A DNA stretch of 35,514 nucleotides, taken from positions 1-35,514 of the forward strand of contig JNEM01013035.1 in NCBI GenBank assembly GCA_000697335.1, given 5' to 3'. Origin of the DNA: Conidiobolus incongruus B7586. Its lineage: Eukaryota > Entomophthoromycota > Entomophthoromycetes > Entomophthorales > Conidiobolaceae. The position numbers and the translations under genes were made by a program. Shown one piece after another: positions 23,113 through 35,340 of the stretch (within the stretch, counting starts at the first letter, position 1; each line of letters starts with the position of its first letter). Below the pieces are notes generated by a model, which did no database searches, had not been told where the DNA came from, and saw nothing but the letters and a program-made list of their open reading frames with translations.

Positions 23113-26100
23113 TTAGTTGATATTGATATATTGAATATAATGAGATAAATTTCCAATCGATTATATTACTTAGTTATAGCTGTATACAATCAAAATCATG
23201 AATTCAACTTAAACATAAATTAATACATATTTAACCTTATAAACAACCATATATTATCATTATTAATTAAACCAATTTCTAATAATTTCAGTTTTATAAA
23301 AATAAATTGGGCAAATATTGTATATTGTTATTCATATCAATTATTTTTTATTCGATTAATTCTCAATTTTTATATTCGAAACACAATCTTAGTATAATAT
23401 TTCAAATTTTCTTTTCAATAATTATTTTAGAATTAATTTTCTTTATTGTAAAATTAATGTGTATGATTTTTTTCAAATTAATGTTGATTAATAACGACTT
23501 TATCAGTATAAATGTATGGATTATTGAATCTAATAATAACAATCTGTTTAGTATCAAATATTCAATAAATTTTGAATTAATTTGTATAATAATTGGATTA
23601 AATTAATTGGCTCATTATAAGCTATTATAGAATGGCTCTTTATATAATAATTGACAAATTCAGTAATATATTTGACGGTTTGAGTGAATGAATTTTATCA
23701 GATTTCGCATATCTTTTAATAAGGTGCTCTTTATTCATTGAATTACATTATTATATACCCAGTTTAATATTAATACCCAATATCATTCTTTCAAAGTTAA
23801 AAATATTCATTTTTATCAAATGTTAATAAATAGTATTAATTGTATAATTAAGATTTTATATTTACTTTGTAACAACAATTGCGCAGAAATCTATCAAGTC
23901 TTATTCAAACAAGCATATTCAAATTGTTTATTTATTTTTAATTATATAATAATTAAATAATATTTGAAAAAATTATTGAGTTTATATAAATTACATAAAA
24001 TTGTCAAAATAGCTAGCTTATTTATTAGTAATTATTCTATATAAAATTTATTATTATGGATATAATTTATTTTTAAATCTATAAATTTAATCAAAATTAA
24101 AAAAAAATTACTTATTTTATAAATTTATATTTTCAGGTATTATTTACTAACTCAATAAATATTGATAAAATAAGAATTATAAACAACATTTACATAGGGT
24201 ATAATAATAATAATAACCATTGATATTTAGTGATAATTCTAGAATTTGAAATGATACAATGTTTACAACTTGGCGCTTAATACTGAATTGAAAGTTTCAA
24301 AATTTCATAGTTTAGATTATTTACAAATTTTAAATTGAAAATAATTAATTCTAACAGGTTATTAATTGACGTTTGGAGGATTTAATATAGAAAACACTAA
24401 TTTATGAATTAGTTAATAGTTAATTTATATAAAATATGTGGCATTTCATTAAAGAGATTGGATGGATTATTATTTTAGACAAATATGATCATCCAAAATT
24501 TTAATTAATGATAAAATTATTTGATTAATGTAACATAATAATTAATATTATATAAGATATAAACAATCTACCTTTATTATTTCAAAGTGATTATTATATT
24601 ATTATTAAACCATCACAAATGGCTAACTTTAGTATTAGAAACAAGTTTATTTGAGATCAATTTTTGTCTTAACATTATTTTAGCGAAATTTTACACTATT
24701 ATAGCATGTATCATTACCAAAATAGGTAAATATGTCAAAAGACATCAAGTATAAGGCTTAAAATGTCAATTTTCATAATTAAACATATTTTTTATACACG
24801 AAATTTTAAAGTTTGAAAATTGTTATTGATTGTACTTAATCTTTTTATAAATTGGCTTCTTTTATAATGACATATATAATAATTTGTTTAATAGTTTGAA
24901 TTTTGAATATAATTTGATGACAGTGTCTTAATTATTAATAAAATAGATTATTGGTTGATAAAAGCTTAGCGTCAATAACTCTATGTTATCCAATCTAGAT
25001 TATCATAAAATTTAGAAATCATAATAAACATCAATAACAAAATATATCATACCAATGATAAATTTTTATAATATAAAATAATTTCTTATTCATTTAATTA
25101 TTTTAAAAATAGAATAATATAAATGTCTATTTTCTAAATAATTTGAAACCCACGGCTAATCAATTTAACTATGCTGTGACCAAATTTCTGAAAAAGTTTT
25201 AGGTTGGGAGGAATTCATTACATATTTGATATTTATTTTAATTGTGTAATTCAAATATTTAATTGACAAGTTGCTAAAGTATTAATTCTTAAAATAGATG
25301 ATAATATTATTCAACAGTGTCATAATTACGTGATTAATGTTATAATTGATGAATACTATACCCAATATACATGATTATCCACAATTTTTATTTACACATT
25401 TCAATTCTTGACAAATATTTGGCTTCTAAATTCAGATAACAAATAATCATCAAAAATTGAATTAAAGCATTATTGAAATATTATTATGAATGACGATTAT
25501 TATCATAAGCTTGATAAACTTAATAATATTAACAACTATAATAAAATGAGTTAAACCAATATAATAATATGAATAATAGTAATTTAATAACCCAAAATGA
25601 TAAATTATAAAATATTTAAAATAATAATTAATAATAATAATATAAAATTTACAAAAAATAAAATTACAAATTTAGAAATTTACAATTTAATTAAAATTAA
25701 CTTGATGAAAATTTTTTGATTTAAAATTGAGGTAAAATTTTTAAATTGAGGAAAATTTGTTAAAAGTGAAATAATTATAGCTCTAATATAAATAATTGCT
25801 TATGAATATTAGAGGATTAAGTGAATTTGTGAGTATTATCAATCTTTCAATAAAACTGTCAAATTTCTTATAGTTATAAAACAAATTAATAATATTATAA
25901 AATTTTGATTAAATTTTTATCAAGTTATTAAAATTATTTTTAGTTGCATAAAACCTCGGTAATAAATTTGAGGATCTAATTGGTCCAAATTAATTGAATA
26001 TTTTAGTTAAAATTTGCTTGAAAATATATTCAATGCAAAAATTGACAATTTGTGATTATTAAAATTGATTATATTATAAGTTTAATAGTTTGAAAAAATA

Positions 26101-26840
26101 ATATTAAAGATAATTAAAATATTTTTTAGAGGTTTCAATAGTAACTAGTATTTACGCTTTCATTAATCATATATTATGCTTCAAATTAAAAAAAATTAGA
26201 AATAGTCAATTACTTAATTGAGTAAATTTTTCAATATTGAATTAATTCAATAAACTAAAAAAATTACTGATAATTGATAAAGTTTATAGCTAAATTAATA
26301 TATATATGTATATATATTCAAATTATCTTATAACTTTAATAGTTTTAACCTAACTATGTGATATTGATAAAATAACCGATGCAGTATTAATATCATGAGA
26401 TTTTTTTGTATTATTTGATATAATTTATTATAGTTTTATTCATATATAAATTTCTAAATAACTTAATCAACTTGAATAAGAATAGTAAACTTTTTAAGAG
26501 AATTAGTACTATTATAATTACAATTAACACCAAATTACAAAAAAATATTATATTAAATCCTAATAATATGATTTGAGAACAAATATAAATATAATATCAT
26601 AATATTGAATGATTGATTCTATATTGGTTTAATCATGAAAATGAGATTGATTATAAATAAATTGGAGTATTATATAAAAAATCATGACGAATAAATATAC
26701 CATACTCATTATATAAATTGACAATGCTTTTGATTTATTTTTATAATCATAAATCTAACTTGAATAGTATTAAACCTAATATGATCACTTACACTTTGTT
26801 TTAAAAAGTTAATTAAAACAGTAATAATAACCAGATGTAA
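23113..26840. other. Long AT-rich gene-free spacer
   Basis: 3.7 kb of A/T-rich DNA after the WBP4-like gene. The only long frame (23307-23606) lacks an ATG start and encodes Ile/Phe-rich low-complexity sequence typical of translated A/T DNA. I see no RNA gene, transposon end or protein motif. Confidence 0.55.
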
Positions 26841-27880
26841 TTTATACTAACCAAAGAGTGGGGTATTGAAGTTTATAATTTATTTAAATTAATAAAACTA
26901 CCCATTCTCCTCTTCATCTCAAGTAAGCTAAATGAGAATAACTAAGTTAAAGGAAATATATTTGCAAATATTTTAATTAGTATTAAAATTTGAAATTTGG
27001 TAATTCGAAATAAGGCGAACTTGTGAAATTTCCTAAATAAAGTTAAGGATCTGAATGATTTCCCTGTTTATAACAAAATCAAACTAAATAAAAGAGAGCG
27101 ATCCAATCAAGTTAGAGTATAAAATTTAATTCATGTAGAAATGGGTATGATTGCTAATCCTTACGTTAGGATCTATTCTAAACAAAGATATTTTCAACAA
27201 TTACATAATGACTCAATAGTTGGGTAATTTTGCTAACATATTGGGCTTTCTAAATATTGATTTATCTGTATTTTAATTTAGCAGGCTTTTCAGCCAATCT
27301 GATGCAATTAAATAGGCATGGTGACGAGATAATCATCAACTTGGATTCATTTCAAAACTTTGGAATTGTACCATTTTTGGATGACAAGCGATCAATTTGG
27401 GCAAGTAGTCAATATCAAATCAATTAGTTGGTCATTAATGAGTGTGTTATGGGCATAAAACAGAGTTTGAAGTAAAGTGTACTACAAATATTAGAATAAA
27501 ATTAGAGAATATTGGCCAAAATATTACATAATTTGTATCTTTTCAAGATTTTTTTTGTAGTAATGATGCTTTGTTTGAGCTAATGGTTCTCTAACAGGAT
27601 ATTCTGGCCATCATCACTTTAAAAATCTCCATGACCGTTAGGATATTTGAAGCAATGTCATTGGATATTAAACTAAATAGGCCAATAGTTAAATTTAAAA
27701 TAAGAAAATTACTTGCAGCTTGTCAAATAAGAGCAATTAGGCTGGTTGGTCATTATTTAGGTGAAAGATCAACTGGAAAAACGAAGAGAAAGTCAGCCAA
27801 TGAGCGTTTGAGAGGGTTGAAAATGATTCAGGGGATGGACAAAAATGTTTACTGATATAAATCTTATTTCTAACATTTTC
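26841..27880. other. Less AT-rich island of unknown content
   Basis: About 1 kb in which base composition shifts toward that of coding DNA (one 60-base line near 27721 has about 35 percent G+C, far above the flanks). Short open frames are present, the best being ATG 27631 to stop 27853-27855 (74 codons, Lys/Arg-rich), but none matches a family I know, and frames are open on both strands. It could be a non-coding transcript, an upstream regulatory region of the following gene, a decayed gene or a small unrecognised multi-exon gene. Confidence 0.4.
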
Positions 27881-27950
27881 AGTCCAATTCAATGCAGTTT
27901 CCTATTATGTCATTTGGTTCATTTAAATTCCAATTGAATTCAACCATTTA

Positions 27951-27973
27951 CTCTTTCCCCCTTCCTCTCCCCT
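27951..27973 (+). promoter_or_regulatory. Pyrimidine (CT) tract upstream of Atg37-like gene
   Basis: An uninterrupted 23-base C/T run, unusually C-rich for this DNA, about 265 bp before the ATG at 28238. CT-rich tracts near transcription starts are common in fungal promoters. The whole 27950-28237 stretch stays pyrimidine-rich and probably contains the promoter and 5' leader. A 12-bp palindrome ACACTTAAGTGT lies at 28156-28167. Confidence 0.45.
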
Positions 27974-28237
27974 GAATAGCTCAGAGTACAAATTGGGTAT
28001 AAGCTGCTTGTTGAAGGAATTTTATCTTCATACTCTTAAAGTCTCTTAGATCTCGCTCTTTTTGTATTTGTGACATTAGGTGGTTCTCCCTTTTTAATTG
28101 GCACTAGTTTACTCTTCCATTCAAACGGCTTATTTCTTTTTTCTTTCTAAAATACACACTTAAGTGTTATCTATATATTTTGCACTATTCATATCTTTTC
28201 ACTTTTATTCTTGAATTGATCTTGTCTTGTAATTAAA

Positions 28238-29607
28238 ATGGTTGGTGCTACTCCCTGTCCTCCTTCAAGAAGAAAATTTGATCATGCCGTGACAGTAGTT
28301 CGTCATTTACCTACTTCATTAAAATTACAGAGTGACGACCGTTTAAAGGTGCGTATAAATATATCTTATATTTCTTTATTGTCTAATATACTTTATCTTT
28401 CCTAATAGCTTTATGGGTTATATAAACAAGCCTCGGAGGAATTTACTCCTAAAAAGAAGCCGCGAAATAAGGATTGGTTATCACAAGCCAAATGGTACTA
28501 ATAATTTCTTTTAAAATATAATAACTCAATGGCTCGGCAATTTTTTACTTACACCATATATTATTAGGGATTCATGGAAAGAAGTCTCTCATTTAACTCA
28601 AGAGGAAGCTCAAGAAGAATATGTAAGAACCCTTGTTGAGGTAACACAAACTTTAAACGTGTTTTTACTCTTAATATTAACTTTCTCACCCTAGTTTTTA
28701 AAATCCTTTCCTGAGAGGCAACAGGCTGTGGACTTGGTTTCAGGCTTGGAGAGAAGTCTTCGTCTGACAGACTTTCAACTCGGAGTGTATCCTTCCTGGC
28801 CCCGCTCTACTCCACGCACGAAACGCTTTCCAAAATCTTGTTCCGCTGAACTTAACCAAACCAAAAGAGAAGCCATCCTCCAATATTGCCGTGACTCGGC
28901 TATTTACTTGCCCACAACTGACGGTGATGGTCACGATTCTATTCTCACCGACAATCCTCTAGATTCAACATTAAACACCGACATCCTACCTGATCAATAT
29001 CCCCAATATTCCAATCAAATACATCTCATGCACAATCAAAGTTTTAATGACCCTGCTGTCCCGGAGTCACCAATATCAAATGCAACAGAAATCCCAGACG
29101 ACTGTTCTGAGGATTCTTACGCATCTTCAGACGATGGTGAGAGCCTCTCCACTGTCACCATCCGCGCAAGTAACCACAGGTATTACCGAAGCCCTGCAGC
29201 CTCAGATAGACACGACTCTGTTGATTCTGGACTAAGCTCCGAAGCTGAGCTTGCACTTGAGTCTTTACAGTCACAAGTAGCCGTTCTGAACCAAAAAATT
29301 GATCTGCTTAAGCAAGACCTCAGGCAGACCGAAGTGATTCGTGCTCCCATAAGACCGTTTTGGCAAAGATTTTCCATGGATTGGCTTAAGACAGCAGCCT
29401 TGAATTTCTTCATTGGGGTGATTATTTTGACCCAATTCTATCGTATTCGATCCGTCCATCATCGATCAATTATTGTCTATTATTTCAACTATATAAATGC
29501 TTGCTGCCGTCGGTTTATTGGTAAATAATATTCTATATACATAAAATATTATGTATTAACTATTATATTTAGAAGCAGGACGAAGACTAATATCAAAAGA
29601 TTCTTAA
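28238..29607 (+). CDS. Acyl-CoA-binding, tail-anchored protein, Atg37/ACBD5-like
   Basis: Exons 28238-28348, 28409-28494, 28568-28640 and 28695-29520 join in frame (introns 60, 73 and 54 bp). I add a short last exon 29573-29607 after a likely 52-bp intron, giving 376 residues; without it the frame ends at 29528 (367 residues). Residues about 12-90 are an acyl-CoA-binding domain: FDHAVTVVRHLP, then LYGLYKQAS (Tyr42, Lys43), KWDSWKEV (Lys65, Trp66) and EEAQEEYVRTLVE. A long Ser/Asp-rich linker follows, then a predicted coiled coil (about 272-302) and one membrane segment (about 320-339, KTAALNFFIGVIILTQF) near the C-terminus. This order is that of ACBD4/5 in animals and Atg37 in yeasts: peroxisomal membrane proteins that bind long-chain acyl-CoA and, in fungi, assist pexophagy. 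Soluble ACBPs lack the linker and anchor. The family call is firm, peroxisomal placement is inferred, and the C-terminal end is uncertain. Confidence 0.87.
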
Positions 29608-32600
29608 TTGTATAGTGTACTATTCTTCACACTATTCAATTTTTGTATTTTATATATATATATATACATATTTAAAATTATCTTAATCAACCAGCTTAAT
29701 TGATTATATTTAAATTTATAGTTAACTAAAATTAAAATCATTACTATTCCATTATATGAAAATTTATTGTTCTAAATATATGAAAATTTGTACTATTAAC
29801 TATTGGATCCCAAGTTGGAAACTATCCACTTAATCCTATTATTCCCACTAAAGAACCCTGGACTATCCCAGAAAAACTACCAAGCTTAAATGAATTAATG
29901 ATGTGACCGACTAGACCGAATGATCTTTGATATATGATTTGACGAAGATATATCAAACAATCCAATTAGTCAATTAATGCTAAAACTCTTATAAAAATTA
30001 CTATTTGGTTAAACTACAAAATAAATTAGTTGTAAATTTAAAACTAATTGACTCTGATAAAACTAGAGCTAAAATTTCATTTAACAAGTTCTCTAACTCT
30101 ACCAATTTTAACTCTGATGATTTCACAATTGGCTCAATTTAACTCAATTTGCAACTTTTCTTCACTTTTCCATCAACCTCGAGTATATTTTAATTTTACC
30201 CCTATATTTTATATTCTATATAACTTCCCCCACACTTAATAAATAAATCTAAACAACTCTCAAATTTTGGCACATTTTTTTAATTTCGTGTCATAAATTC
30301 ATCCAATTTTTCAATTTCTTGTTCAACACTTGCAAAGATTAATTGTATCAAAGTCTAAATAGAGTAATCTTACTAGACATATTTAAAATTTTGAAGTTTT
30401 AATACAAGTGCAAATCTAGTATAATTTTTCAAATTTCAGCTTGAAACTTGATAAGACATTTAAATTCATCATCATTCAAATATTTAGCTTTTCCATTTAA
30501 CCTATTATTATTGCCAAATTGGACAATTCAAATTTAGATTGATATTGTGAATTTTCAAAAAAAAAAGTTGTTAATCTTTAAAAATATTATTATCGAATGT
30601 AGTTACAGCATATTAATAACTATAAAATATTAATTACAAAAGATAATAAATATATCAGTATTACGATTAATCAATGTCATTTTTAATTTAAGTTGATTTA
30701 TATGAATAAATAAAAAAAATATTATTTATAACCAATAAAAATATGGAAATCAAATCAAATTAAAAACAATTAGTGAAACCAGTAACAAATCAAAACTATT
30801 ATACTTATTAATGAATATCGTCATAATGAAATTATCAAAGTAAACAATTTTTTTATACTTTTTTTATTAGATTTGTAATATATTTTTCGTTATTTATTAT
30901 ATCATAGTATCAATGAAATTTTAGATTTTATTCCTATTTAACTATGGTGATGATTTAATAGTGATAGATAAAATTATAGTAATTCAATAAATTTATTTAT
31001 TTAATTAGGTTATCAATATCAATGTATATCAATTTTAAAATTGTTATCACATCATTCTTTCTAACTATATGTTTTTTTAAATGAAACCTGGGCAAGATGT
31101 CATGTCCATGTAATATTGATTTCTAGCTATACTAAATATATTATGTATTTTTAGTCAAAAAAGGGAATTAGGTTATAATAGTGCACAGGTTTCATTTAAA
31201 AAAATATAGTTATAAAATATCAAAAATTTTAAATAAAAATTTAACATTTATTTATAAATATTATATAATAAAAATCTATTCATTGTATTTTATGCTATTA
31301 TTTCATAATATACCTAAAAAATTTTAATAAAATATAAAATTATTATAATTAGTATTTTTTTGAAAAAAAAATTAAAATTTATAATATTACTTAGTATATT
31401 TAGAAATAAAAAATTTAAGGATTTTCAAAAACAAAGTAATTAATCATTTTTTAATGATTTATATCCTTATTGAATTTCTAATAGTATTTAACCCTTTTAT
31501 GATAAAGTTGTCAATTCCCTCAAAAATAGTATTAAATTGAAGGTCAATTCAATTTCAGATGAGAATACAATAATTGATTGCTGTGTATTATCATGATGCA
31601 TTCAACATTACACATTTCTATATTGGGACAATTTCCATCAATATGCATAGTTTGGTATTATGAACACAATTGTTAGTAATTTTGAAATAAAAATTTACTT
31701 GGTTTAATGTTATGTTGCTTAATTTAGTTTTCGTTATGATATATTGGTAAGAGAATATGTTGATAAATTGTTTTGTGTAAATTATTAGTTATTATATCAT
31801 AAATTATTGATTATATATTTCTCAATTATATTTCATATTCAATATTGGTTTAAATGACCATATTAAGGTTGAAAATGACTTTGAATTAGATCATATTAAT
31901 AGACTTATTCAAATATAAACTTTGCCATAATCCTGATATAATTACTATATGATAACATTAATGGATATCTATTATTTTTGAATATGATAAAGTAGTTCAT
32001 ATTAACTTGATTACTATGAATTTAACCATTCATGAAAAGAGAAAATAATATTAACCACAATTTATTATAAGTAATAGACCCACTTCTATAAGCTTGGAAA
32101 AATACTTTTTTGATGTTCTTAGCTATTAAATCCAGAAATAGCAGCTATAAGATTATATCAAATAGCCCTTTTGAATTGATGAAAATCAATAAAATTTCAA
32201 ATGGTTTATATTCACAGACCTGGTTATATAAATAGTTTGATTCAAAAAGTAGAAAGATGGATTATATAATTCCACAGAATAAATTTTAATTTTCAATTCA
32301 GCTTATTATTAGTTAAAGGACAAATAATGACTTTATAATATCAAAAACATTTGAATCAATCATATTCCATTGAAGGTTGTATTGATTGAATCAATATAAC
32401 AGAAGTATTATAAAAAACAATACAATCAAATTATAAATTGGAAAATATATTTTATATTTGTATATTAATAAAATAACAATTATATAAATCGAAATATGAT
32501 CAATGAACTTTAATTGAATAGTGAATTATCATGCGATGGAAAGTATACAAATACTTGTGAGTTGAGATATTTGTACATTGAGCAAAATAAGCTTTAAAGC

Positions 32601-33024
32601 ATAATTTTTTATTGTTGTTATATGGACTTTAAAATATGAAGTTAGATTAAATAATATGGTTAATTATTATAAATGGAAAAATGAACACCATTTTTATACA
32701 ATTAAATTCCAATAGCTTATTTGAATTAAAAATACGATATATATAATAAAATACTATACAAAATATTATGGAATAAAATAATGGGATGAATTTGCTACGT
32801 GTAAATAAATAAACCAAAATAGAATTGATCAGGATGGACCAATTAGAATTAACCACCTAAATTCCTACTAATTTATTTTATAATAGTTTTCATCATATAA
32901 ATAAAGTCAATTAATTCTTATTAAAAATTTCCAACAAAAATAATCGTAGAAACAGTCCAATACAATTAGAAAACTCCAGTATTATTAAATCTGATTTATA
33001 TAATTAAGTGTATTTATATTGCCC
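29608..33024. other. AT-rich spacer with a MITE-like element
   Basis: 3.4 kb between the Atg37-like gene and the zipper-like gene. Slightly less AT-rich DNA at about 29810-30240 holds only short frames without ATG starts. A TA-flanked inverted-repeat element lies at 31064-31210. Nothing else is recognisable. Confidence 0.55.
31064..31210. mobile_element. MITE-like element with about 30-bp terminal inverted repeats and TA flanks
   Basis: The left end (31064-31094) and right end (31182-31210) are reverse complements over about 30 bp, sharing ACTATA, a run of seven T, AAATGAAACCTG and GCA; they differ by one 2-bp gap and one base. Both outer edges abut TA (31062-31063 and 31211-31212), as expected of a TA target duplication. 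The 147-bp size and lack of coding capacity fit a non-autonomous DNA transposon (MITE) of Tc1/mariner type. The family is inferred from TA flanks and size only. The good match between arms suggests a fairly young insertion. I see no second copy in the window. Confidence 0.8.
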
Positions 33025-33864
33025 ATGTTCCCCTTTAAACAGTATATTCAACCAACTTACCACTTTGATCAATTAGATAACAGCCAGGGGAACATGGGCG
33101 CTTCACAGCAACAATTATCTGAACAGCCACTAACACCTGAGAATAGCGATCAATTTTGTTCTTCTTATATGCATCATAATTCTGTTCAAACTCCACCCAG
33201 CTATGAGCCTTATTCACCAAGTCATAGTCCACCAGTATATAAGCGCAAGAGGTGCAATCGAAATAGTCAAGCCTTTCTCACTTCCAGTTCACCAAAGCGT
33301 AGCTCCACTTCTACTGATCTAAGGAAGAGGAAAAGCCTCTGCAATTCAAATTTAACAAGAGAGCATAATACTGAACTTAAGCTACAGAACCAATTATTGG
33401 AAGAGAGAATGAAGAAGTTGGAAAAGAGTAATTCTATGGCTCATGAGCGTTTGAACTATTTAATGAATCAGGTAAATAATATTCAAGCTAAGCTTTCTGC
33501 CATCTCCACAGTCCAGTCAACCAATAATACAACAACCCGTGGTTTTGAAGCGTCGGCAGCACGCTTCAAGAGGGAACACTTTTCAGATTCTCGTTCCCTT
33601 TCCCTGCAGCGGAGACTACACTCGCCTTCCAAGAAGGCGCTCGACAGGCCAGTTGGAATTGGTTTCGAAGCAACGCCAAAAGAGTTCAACCAAATATTTT
33701 CAACTTCCTTTCATTCAATCTCCAAAATTGTTCTAAGCTTATTAACCTCATATCAGTTGGGATCTCGACTATGTCTGATAATGTTAGTTATGCTGAAACT
33801 TCAGCAATCTAATCGTCTTCCCCACAATCCTGATACCTCTTCTTATTCAAGTGACTCTCATTGA
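33025..33864 (+). CDS. Ser-rich protein with leucine-zipper-like coiled coil, unrecognised
   Basis: An open frame of 279 codons from ATG 33025 to TAA 33862-33864, with clearly coding-like composition. The N-terminus is Gln-, Ser-, Pro- and Tyr-rich (PPSYEPYSPSHSPPVYKRKR, about 57-76). Two basic clusters follow (KRKR about 73-76, RKRK about 100-103). The coiled coil at about 117-158 has Leu/Ile at seven-residue spacing (118, 125, 132, 146, 153) and Asn at two core a-positions (122, 136), a pattern favouring parallel dimers. The expected bZIP DNA-contact signature (N-x7-R/K at fixed distance before the first Leu) is not visible, so a bZIP factor is possible only in a divergent form. The C-terminal third is basic and Ser-rich, with a hydrophobic patch (about 232-258) and a Ser-rich end. 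A nuclear regulatory protein is my best guess; I do not recognise a family. Confidence 0.7.
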   Translation: MFPFKQYIQPTYHFDQLDNSQGNMGASQQQLSEQPLTPENSDQFCSSYMHHNSVQTPPSYEPYSPSHSPPVYKRKRCNRNSQAFLTSSSPKRSSTSTDLRKRKSLCNSNLTREHNTELKLQNQLLEERMKKLEKSNSMAHERLNYLMNQVNNIQAKLSAISTVQSTNNTTTRGFEASAARFKREHFSDSRSLSLQRRLHSPSKKALDRPVGIGFEATPKEFNQIFSTSFHSISKIVLSLLTSYQLGSRLCLIMLVMLKLQQSNRLPHNPDTSSYSSDSH

Positions 33865-34591
33865 ATAAATCGGGTGAGATTATTATCATATTTAATTAGT
33901 ATATGCATAGATAAGTATTTAACAACATAACGTTTGCTTTTCCCTTAATTCAAATCATTGGTTCTTCGAAATACTATCTATGATACTCCATGTTCATAGT
34001 CATTAATCTTAACATAAATATTGCTTATTTACCACAAATTGATTAATATATTAATAATTTAATCTCAACGATATTAATATATAAATTAAATAATTATCAT
34101 TCCAATACAAAATACAATTTATTAGATTTATATTGATATTCTAATATAATACAGAGCACAGGTTACTGATGATATATCCAGATACAAAAATTTTTAGCTT
34201 GAGAAAAATATTAGATATTTAACAATATCATAATTAATACTAATATAATATTTCAAATAAATATTAATGTTATTAATTTTTTTTAATATAGGTCATTTAT
34301 AATTTATAATATAAATACATCATAAAGAAAATAAATTACTTTTACTCAAATTTGCTAATATACATTTTTTTAAATATAATTTTAAATATTCGATAATCAA
34401 ATAATGCTATTTCAAGAATATGTGTTTTATATTAAATGTTGCATAATATTGAATATAAAGCTTGATTCTTGAATTAATTCACAGCATACCCTTTTGAATT
34501 ATTACCAAGATTGATGATAAAATATAATTAGTATATAATAAAAAAATACCATTTATAAGTATATTCAAGCATATCAAATATTTGAATTAAT
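33865..34591. other. AT-rich spacer
   Basis: A/T-rich 3' flank of the zipper-like gene. No gene, RNA or inverted-repeat element is evident before the tandem duplication begins. Confidence 0.5.
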
Positions 34592-35340
34592 TATTACTTT
34601 GTAATTTAAATAATGAAAGTTTTTTAAGATTGAACAAAATAAATATTTTAATATATAATATTGATTTAATACTTTGTTTTATTAATAATAACTATATATA
34701 TTATTTTTAGCAAGCTTTTAATGTTTGAAAAATAGTTTTTATATTAAAGACTAAAATTTAATATTTTACAAACTAATTAAATTTTTTATAGAAATTCTCT
34801 TTCTTATAAGCTTGTTTTTAAGCTTTAATTAAATTAAAAGGTATTTATTTTATAATTTTATTAATTAATTTAAGTTTAAACTTTAATATATCTAAAATAC
34901 TTATATAATTAATATTATAATATTTTAATTATTTTATCAATTATTAAAAATTACTATTATTTTATAATTTAAATAATAAAAATTTTTTATGATTAAAAAA
35001 AACATTTTAATATATAATAATAAATTAATATTTTTTTTCTAATAACTTTTTACTATATTTTTAATCAAGTTTTAATACTTAAAAAATAGTTTTTTTTATT
35101 AAAGACTAAAATTTAATATTCTATAAACTAATTAAAGATTTATTAATTATAATAATTTATTATAAAAGTTTTAATTTCTAGTTATACTTTAATAAGTTTT
35201 GTTTAATAATAGCTACTCTAACTTTTTATAAGCTTTAAATAAATTATAAGGTATTTATTTTATATTTTTATTATTTAATTTTAATTTAAACTTTAATATA
35301 TATAAAACACTTATGTAACTAATATTAAAATATTTTAATA
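34592..35340. repeat. Diverged tandem duplication, two units of about 0.36-0.4 kb
   Basis: Unit 1 (about 34592-34950) and unit 2 (about 34951-35340) share, in the same order, AATTTAAATAAT (34603 and 34966), ATTTTAATATATAATA, AAAGACTAAAATTTAATATT (34746 and 35101), AACTAATTAAA, AAGGTATTTATTTTATA (34838 and 35248) and the block around AAACTTTAATATAT. The offset between copies is about 355-363 bp at first and about 410 bp later, so unit 2 carries an extra segment of roughly 50 bp. The copies have diverged by many point changes and small gaps. No coding sequence is visible. Further units may lie beyond the window. Confidence 0.75.

Noticed and set aside
23307-23606. A 99-codon hydrophobic open frame after the WBP4-like gene
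   Set aside because: It begins at TTG rather than ATG, is dominated by Ile, Phe, Leu and Asn, and is what long A/T tracts give when translated.
27631-27855. A 74-codon ATG-started basic frame in the compositional island
   Set aside because: No recognisable family, and the opposite strand is also open over part of it. Kept only as part of the island finding.
30048-30239. A 63-codon frame with Phe/Leu-rich sequence
   Set aside because: No ATG start, low complexity and no family match.
32647-32856. A minus-strand 69-codon hydrophobic frame
   Set aside because: It begins at GTG, not ATG, and its Ile/Phe-rich content is expected from A/T-rich DNA.
33472-33511. A possible 40-bp intron (GTAAAT...CCACAG) in the zipper-like gene
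   Set aside because: It is shorter than any other intron here, and removing it would shift frame and cut the regular heptad pattern, which continues through the segment when it is not spliced.
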